This document shows positions 59,801 through 64,000 of a DNA stretch of 64,000 bases, piece by piece. Every line of letters starts with the position of its first letter. The first letter of the stretch is position 1. The notes beneath the pieces are model-generated. The model saw only the letters and a list, made by a program, of their open reading frames with translations, did no database searches and was not told where the DNA came from. The DNA comes from Diphasiastrum complanatum (lineage: Eukaryota; Streptophyta; Lycopodiopsida; Lycopodiales; Lycopodiaceae): contig CM055097.1 of NCBI GenBank assembly GCA_029204225.1, positions 27,329,192 through 27,393,191 on the forward strand, written 5' to 3'. Both the position numbers and the translations under genes were made by a program.

Positions 59801-60798
59801 ATGTTACAATCCTTCTAATTTATGTGGATGACATTATTTTAAGTGGAGGGAACAAGGAAGATATAGAAGATATCAAGAAAGCACTAAAAAAGGAATTTGA
59901 AGTGCATGATCTTGGTCTTTTGAGCTATATCTTAGGAATAGAAGTAATTAGAACTTCTCAAATCACTTTTATTTCACAAGAGAAGTATGCTATTTCTATT
60001 CTCAATAGATTTCATATGGTAGATGCAAATCCTATTGATACACCTATGGAATCACATGTAAAGCTAACTATAAGAGGTAATGAAAGATCCTTCGAGGACA
60101 TTACTCTCTATAGGAAGCTAATAGGTTCTCTTATATATCTAACCATCACAAGACCTGATTTATCTTATTGTGTTGGTAGATTAAGCCAATTCATGCAAGA
60201 TCCTAGCATAGAACATTGGAAACTAGGAAAGAGGATCTTGAGATACATCTCGGGAACAAAAGATTTTGGCATTGTTTATAGAGGCTCATCACCTAACTTA
60301 TTTGGTTTTTCAGATTCAGATTTTGCAGGAGACCTTATGGATAGAAAATCCATAAATGCACATGCTATTTTCATAGGTGATGGAGCTATCTCATGGATGT
60401 CGAAGAAACAAGCAACTATATCACTTTCTTCTAGTGAGGCCGAGTACAAAGCTTTGACATCATGCACAAAGGAGATGGTGTGGATCAAGAGGATGATTAT
60501 GGAGCTTCATTTGCTGGATTTTTCAGAGAGTCCAATCATCTTTTGTGACAACCTTTCAGCCCAAAGTCTAGCAAGCAATCCGGTTTTCCATGCAAGGAGC
60601 AAACATATCGAGGTGGCTTACCATTTTGTGAGAGAACAAGTGTTGGCAAAAGAGATCAAGCTTGAACATGTCCCATCAAAGGAATGTGTGGCTGATATCT
60701 TTACCAAAGCATTGGGAAAGGACTTATTTTTCAAGCATAGAACAAGTCTTGGTGTACTTTCTAAATCTATGCTAAAACTAGTTGAAGAGGGAGTGTGA
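56848..60798 (+). CDS. Copia gag-pol polyprotein, intact (1316 residues)
   Basis: A single frame encodes all retrotransposon proteins. Gag spans residues 1 to about 240 (GGYMLESNDRLTSLNYSTWK start). The CCHC knuckle CFYCGVKGHFASDC is at about 245-258. Protease has DSG near Asp306 (WWIDSGATSHMT). The gag-pre-integrase box is near 436 (VWHKRMGHLNYK). Integrase has Asp503, Asp565 and Glu601, a D-D35-E triad. RT has YVDD at about 992-995. RNase H has Asp1156 (SDSDFAGD), SSSEAEYKAL and FCDNLSA. The length is normal for Copia. The ATG at 56848 is the first in frame and sits after the leader. The last codons overlap the polypurine tract, and the TGA (60796-60798) lies within the LTR. No nonsense or frameshift is present, so it could be active. 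Confidence 0.97.
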   Translation: MATNGGYMLESNDRLTSLNYSTWKVRMESLLEMNELMDIVVGVEERPLAPQEQLRYDKRAKKALHMIKMNVTNELIKEVGKCTSSSEAWEALKKVYESKSTSRVLTLRRQIFSCMQKKSENGHAFVLRVKALNDELACINDGINNEELVQVILNGLLDDHANLVQSYAIQKCLPSVGDLQEVLLAEEFRLQARVGASSTSQGGEEEAMFSKGKFKGKGKSNWSKGQDQGEHSTFGKKKDRSKLKCFYCGVKGHFASDCFKKKRDQGEKQTNLTIDEGGDELLSNDAFVMSSCLLANHGDIDPWWIDSGATSHMTYHKEYFSSLMAFDGDRKVIYTANDGECAIKGIGTIPISLSTNRNIELKDVLLIPSITKNLLSVSQMLDKGFKVEFDGDACLIKKGCSIIAKGKRQGKLFKLDACVVANQVGCMANEQMSIQEVWHKRMGHLNYKALEVIAKKEVVRGLPKSLTCLNHVCEECALSKSHRLPYTRSISRSKMPFSLLHSDIHGVTTISNGGAKMYVTFIDDFSRFCWVYLLKSKDEVFDVFVKFKVAIETQFTTKIKCLRSDNGGEYISNKFKAFCDEHGIKREYTCPRTPQQNGVAERKNRTLCESAKAMRLNANLPKPFWSDALLCANFLCNRWPSVVLEGKTPFEALFGTKPNVKFLRTFGCICYFNITLDDRTKEDPSSRKGIFVGYSEVSKAYRIYVPSIKKVFTSRDVIFDEGNIPKVVSSDDGVVATNVLDDNGVDDTLDVDVEEASSSQIPRRTPRHKVKPSRLTYDGKGKQVVDGSNYAFLTSFDVPSCVDEARQEEEWIQAMDLEFEALMKNNTWRLVELPKGKSAIGCKWIFKVKTNQDGSINKLKARLVAKGYAQEHGIDYEETFAPVAKMVSIRVIISLATLYGWDLWQLDISNAFLNGDLEEEVYMEQPESYVSHSKPNHVCFLQKSLYGLKQAPRSWYARLNSFLLSQNFTMSEYDHSLYFRISANDVTILLIYVDDIILSGGNKEDIEDIKKALKKEFEVHDLGLLSYILGIEVIRTSQITFISQEKYAISILNRFHMVDANPIDTPMESHVKLTIRGNERSFEDITLYRKLIGSLIYLTITRPDLSYCVGRLSQFMQDPSIEHWKLGKRILRYISGTKDFGIVYRGSSPNLFGFSDSDFAGDLMDRKSINAHAIFIGDGAISWMSKKQATISLSSSEAEYKALTSCTKEMVWIKRMIMELHLLDFSESPIIFCDNLSAQSLASNPVFHARSKHIEVAYHFVREQVLAKEIKLEHVPSKECVADIFTKALGKDLFFKHRTSLGVLSKSMLKLVEEGV

Positions 60799-61446
60799 AA
60801 AATTGTCAACTAGTAGTATTTTCCTAACTTGAGATTTTGTAGGCCTATGGCCAAATAAAAGTTAGAGATAGGTTCATACATGTATGTAGAGGCCCAAAGT
60901 ATGTGTACACTACTTTTGAGGTCACATTAATTAGAGGAGGTCGAGTGTGGAGCTCTTCTATTGGCTCATAATTTGGTGCATTCCTATTTGACCAAATTTC
61001 TAGGTATATGGGTGAATCCTATTGGACCCCAATTTTAGCCTATCATAAGACAAGTGGCCAAGAGGCACTATGGCTGCTATAAATAGCCATCTCCACGAGT
61101 ATGTACACATCTCATTTTCATTCTATTGAATGAATGTTATGCTCTTTGAAGATCCATCTTCTTCTCTCTCACTTTTTTGTTCATATCTTGCATTCTAGCC
61201 ACTAGAATTGTGATTTCTTTGTTGCTATGGCTTCACACGTGTGAAATGCAGGTTGTAGGCTCTGAAGTACGGACAGGGACAGCAAGTTTCTGTTTGTGGA
61301 AGCTTATGATCAGATTTTGATGTTTAGTTGATGTTTAGTATGCTTAACATCACAATTTCTATCATTTTTTCAATCTAGATGTGCATAACTTCCATGGCCA
61401 AGATCTTTATGAAACTTTAGCATCTTTTGGATCTGAGTTTTTCACA
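60794..61446 (+). repeat. 3' LTR of element A, copy 2
   Basis: It matches 55586-56238 and is followed by target duplicate TCGAG. It supplies the stop codon of gag-pol within its first five bases. Confidence 0.97.
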
Positions 61447-62073
61447 TCGAGCAGTGTCTTTCTTTTATCGTGTTCTTCTACACCTGATGTAGAAGATATT
61501 ACCATCGACCGTGACAGAGCAGGGTCATACATCGAAGCCAGCCTAGCCTCTTCCTCATCACCCAATACTTCGTCTTCTAAATTTTTGTCCACATCGACAG
61601 TAAATCTTTGATTAGATGTTCTACTTGAAGAACCAACACCAATTGATCTAGAAGATTGGCCTTCATCAAGTATTAACGCAGATATGAAGAAAACAAAAGC
61701 TATGCCCTCAGCTATAAACCTGCATGATCTCCTATGGGATTCACAATATTGTACCACCTTCAGGCTCTCGTCAAGCTTGGTAAACTTCCTATCATGCTTG
61801 TGCTTGGCTTCAGGCTGGGCAACTATCAGTTCATGGAAATGAATAAACTTCAGGCCATCAATAACAAGAGATAATTTGAGGATGCTAGTTCAAAACTTTT
61901 TTAATAATTCTAATAGGTGAGACTTGTGCTCAAGCACAAATCCATCAACATCAAATTTAAGACGAAAAAGCGATGAAAAGTACTCAGTCCTGTCTAGAAC
62001 ACCAGCGTCAGAGAGAAATTTATGCAGCTTGTCAAATTCCATATCGGAAATGACAGACAACACTGGATACTGC

Positions 62074-62267
62074 ATATCGCAAGCACGAGAGGAATGGAGA
62101 TAATTTGGATCGACAAAGAGACTGTCGTGTGACAACAATATCAGACAAAACAAAATGTAACAATATCGCAGGCACGTGACGGTGTGCAGAAAAAATAGAG
62201 AAAAGTAGCAGCGTCGCGTCGTAGCGATATTCGACAGCTGAAATGAATATCTGATATCGCAGGCACG
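62074..62267. repeat. Copy 2 of the 90-bp-spaced ATATCGCAGGCACG motifs
   Basis: It is the same as 9441-9634. The only substitution noticed in the second half of the long repeat (T in copy 1, C in copy 2, at 62242) lies between the second and third motif. Confidence 0.55.
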
Positions 62268-62592
62268 CGAGGGAGTGATGGCAAATAAAATCGAACACAG
62301 TGGACTAGCATGGTTGTGATATTGCCTTGACGATCTCTGAATAGCAAAATGTTTTATGACACTGTTTAGCCCTTATATAGATCCCGCAGATTCATCGCAA
62401 CCATTCAAAAATCACCGTTAGATATGCGACACTTTAGAGATACGTCAAGTCCTGTAACGCGTCTCCTCCATTTGTCTTCTTTGGCTCCCTCTAACTGCTG
62501 CTTTTGATCTTGTCTTCTTTTGCTTCTCTTTGTTGTTGTAGAGAGCTTGATCAGAGCTATCCTTGTCATCAAGATGTTCACGGGCTTTCCTG

Positions 62593-62875
62593 ATCTCGAT
62601 TACAGCCTTCTCAAATGCAACGTTGCAAATCGAATCTTGGAATGATTTGGGTATCTACTCTTCTCAAAGCAAGTATCAAGATTTCAAATCCAGACAAGCA
62701 AACCCTCTTCATTGCTACTATCTCCATCGAACTTAGAAAACTTAAAAAGTTTATTATCAATCTTAGCAAACCTCCTTTTCCTATATCAAGTAGAAGAAGT
62801 TGACTTGGAGGAAACATGAGGAGATGACGACATAGATGAAGAGGAGCTTGAAGAGCCTCGTGAGGAGCTATCCAT
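62593..62875 (-). pseudogene. Gag N-terminal fragment, Gypsy-like (fragment H), copy 2
   Basis: It is identical by eye to 9960-10242: a serine-rich start, an in-frame TAG, then the FSKFDGDS and FATLHLR segments. Confidence 0.45.
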
Positions 62876-63232
62876 CTTTGATTGGAGTTTTTTTGGAATT
62901 CACCTGAAATACACAAACTCAAGGCAAAAAGTACGAACAGACTAGAGATTCAGAGAAATGCCATTCTCCAAAAAGGAAGATAGAAGCTCGCATTAACAAA
63001 GTATTGTCTCTAAAATAGAAAGCAAGTTGGAGATCCAATTCTTGAGGAACCCCCAAATGGAATTTATTAGCTTTAATATTAAAGAGATATTGTAAGAAAA
63101 AGAAAATTTGAGCAGAAGGGAAATCTATTCGAAAGTAAACATACAAAGTCCTGTGCATTGGCATTTGTTTTAAGAAGGAATACACAAGGCCCTCACATCA
63201 ACTTCACAAAGAAAGAAAAATAATAGACCTTG

Positions 63233-63435
63233 GCTCTGATACCAAACTGTGAACTTGAAGTGAAGGTCTACTAATTCTAAAGTCCTGACTTTAGAAGTTG
63301 TGACTTAAAAAGACCAAATCAACATAACACTGTTGAATAGAACTTGAAAAAAAAGACTCAAAAAGCTTAGCAAGTTTGATCAAGTTCTATTAGTGTTTGC
63401 ATCTCATTTTGTGTGTAGATGCTAATTTTTCTACA
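63233..63435 (-). mobile_element. LTR-like end and primer-binding site of fragment H, copy 2
   Basis: The minus strand carries TGTAGAAAAATT...GTTCACA (63435-63248), three bases, then TGGTATCAGAGC (63244-63233). It is the same as 10600-10802. Confidence 0.6.
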
Positions 63436-63495
63436 TTGGTGAGATTGATAGTGTATTTCTCTTTCTAACCAACGATCTTTCAAGTGGATTGGATC

Positions 63496-64000
63496 TTAAT
63501 GATTTGAAAAACCTACCGATTGATAAGGGTATTTCCTTTCTTGACTTATCACTATCTGTCTGCTTGCTCTGTCTCTAGATATCTTGATCCCGAGGAGGTA
63601 GTGCATTGGGTATGAGTCGGTCATTTCGAATTCGTTCGACAATAATGATTTTTTCTCATGAAGTAATTGATTTGAATTGTTGATGATCAGAGAGTCATCA
63701 ACATATAGAGCTATTATAACATAGCTTGGTCCTATGTGTTTGAGATAAACATTAGAGTTTGTAGAATTTGGAATGAAGTCGTGTTGCAACAAGAATCGAT
63801 TGATTCTATCAAACTAGGCCCTTGGAGCTTGCTTTAGCCCGCAAAGAGCTTTCTACAGCTTACATACCTTGTGTTCTTGGCCTTGAAGGATGTAGACTTT
63901 GGATTGATAGATATAGATGTCTTCTTGTATGTATCCATTCATAAATGTTCATGAACATCCATTTGATGAACTTCCAAATCTTCGAGAGCTACAATCGAAT
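63496..64000 (-). pseudogene. Copia RT fragment E, copy 2 (cut by window end)
   Basis: It contains the ALYVDDSLII catalytic box and LLSNEFEMTD, identical to 10863-11159, and continues to the window edge. Confidence 0.8.

Larger units (their letters stand above)
55586..61446 (+). mobile_element. Copia LTR retrotransposon A, copy 2 (intact, 5861 bp)
   Basis: It has identical-looking 653-bp LTRs, TSD TCGAG at 55581-55585 and 61447-61451, an initiator-Met primer-binding site, a polypurine tract and one uninterrupted gag-pol. It sits at exactly the same place in the partner gene as copy 1. The duplication of the 11-kb block therefore came after the insertion. By structure it is the youngest and only apparently autonomous element in the window. 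Confidence 0.97.
54720..62042 (-). pseudogene. Unrecognised partner gene convergent with the transposase, split by element A
   Basis: On the minus strand, coding text runs from a Met at 62042 (MEFDKLHKFLSDAG) through one TGA (61890-61892) and FTKLDESLKVVQYCESHRRSC to the A insertion. It resumes at 55580 with MNSLPYLSLNDIGDVF, EGGWMSGEQALQITRQQCLAYGAN and GHDLRGKGLLEYDQHDM. A GT donor follows (near 55195), then ATRRGVARGVVGHKDSTLCHYLKYF and AIKALSCFCDGHRYPNS. After a one-base shift near 54875 a C-terminal stretch IELSKRRSIEHLDSYERRQF leads to TAA at 54720-54722. The intron phase is off by one, a further sign of decay. Roughly 450 residues in all. I recognise no domain: no kelch repeats, PHD finger or helicase motifs. 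The frame is open across the empty target site. Confidence 0.55.
52648..64000. repeat. Copy 2 of the 11.35-kb direct repeat (continues past window end)
   Basis: It is homologous to 1-11367. It has the more intact reading frames of the two copies (transposase-like gene, element A). The repeat runs off the right window edge, so its length is a minimum. Confidence 0.95.

Noticed and set aside
54720-62042. RAG2 homologue as the partner gene
   Set aside because: The position fits, but no kelch repeat pattern or PHD finger is visible, so the identity is not claimed.

Overview
The window looks like nuclear DNA of a land plant with a large, transposon-rich genome. The evidence is spliceosomal-type GT-AG introns, several Ty1/Copia elements primed by initiator-tRNA-Met, a nodulin-like (NFD4-type) transporter gene, and a retroposed plant-type alpha-tubulin copy. 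A gymnosperm or fern is plausible, but the sequence alone does not settle the species. Almost everything is nested mobile DNA. The only ordinary host gene is the minus-strand MFS transporter near 28.5-30.3 kb, and its frame is broken.

Layout. Bases 1-11367 recur nearly unchanged at 52648-64000, so the window holds one 52.65-kb period plus the start of the next. Each copy contains (i) a degenerate plus-strand gene with a probable D-D-E transposase core, (ii) an unrecognised minus-strand gene converging on it with only 19 bp between the stop codons, (iii) a young Copia element (A, identical 653-bp LTRs, TSD TCGAG) inserted inside an open frame of the second gene, and (iv) fragments of two other minus-strand retroelements (H, E). 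In copy 2, element A has an intact 1316-codon gag-pol. In copy 1 a one-base deletion breaks gag. Between the copies lie Copia B (13-18 kb, minus), an LTR pair without coding capacity (J, 18.9-22.1 kb), Copia F (22.3-27.2 kb, plus), the MFS gene, the tubulin pseudogene, Copia D (35.2-46.0 kb, plus) split by Copia C (36.9-43.6 kb, minus, TSD TTGAG, itself carrying a 369-bp TIR element), an unrecognised decayed minus-strand coding region carrying a tRNA-derived SINE-like insertion (46.3-49.2 kb), and a Ty3/Gypsy pol remnant (49.8-51.5 kb).

Most notable. The two convergent genes at 52.0-54.7 kb (+) and 54.7-62.0 kb (-) read like a compact two-gene DNA transposon of a type I do not recognise in plants. 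Its putative catalytic Glu lies in a W-x-S-x-G-x-E context that recalls the RAG1/Transib active site, and the tail-to-tail layout recalls RAG-like transposons. The second gene shows no kelch repeats, so the resemblance is a hypothesis. The older elements carry many in-frame stop codons, several of which fit C-to-T or G-to-A changes of Gln, Arg or Trp codons.
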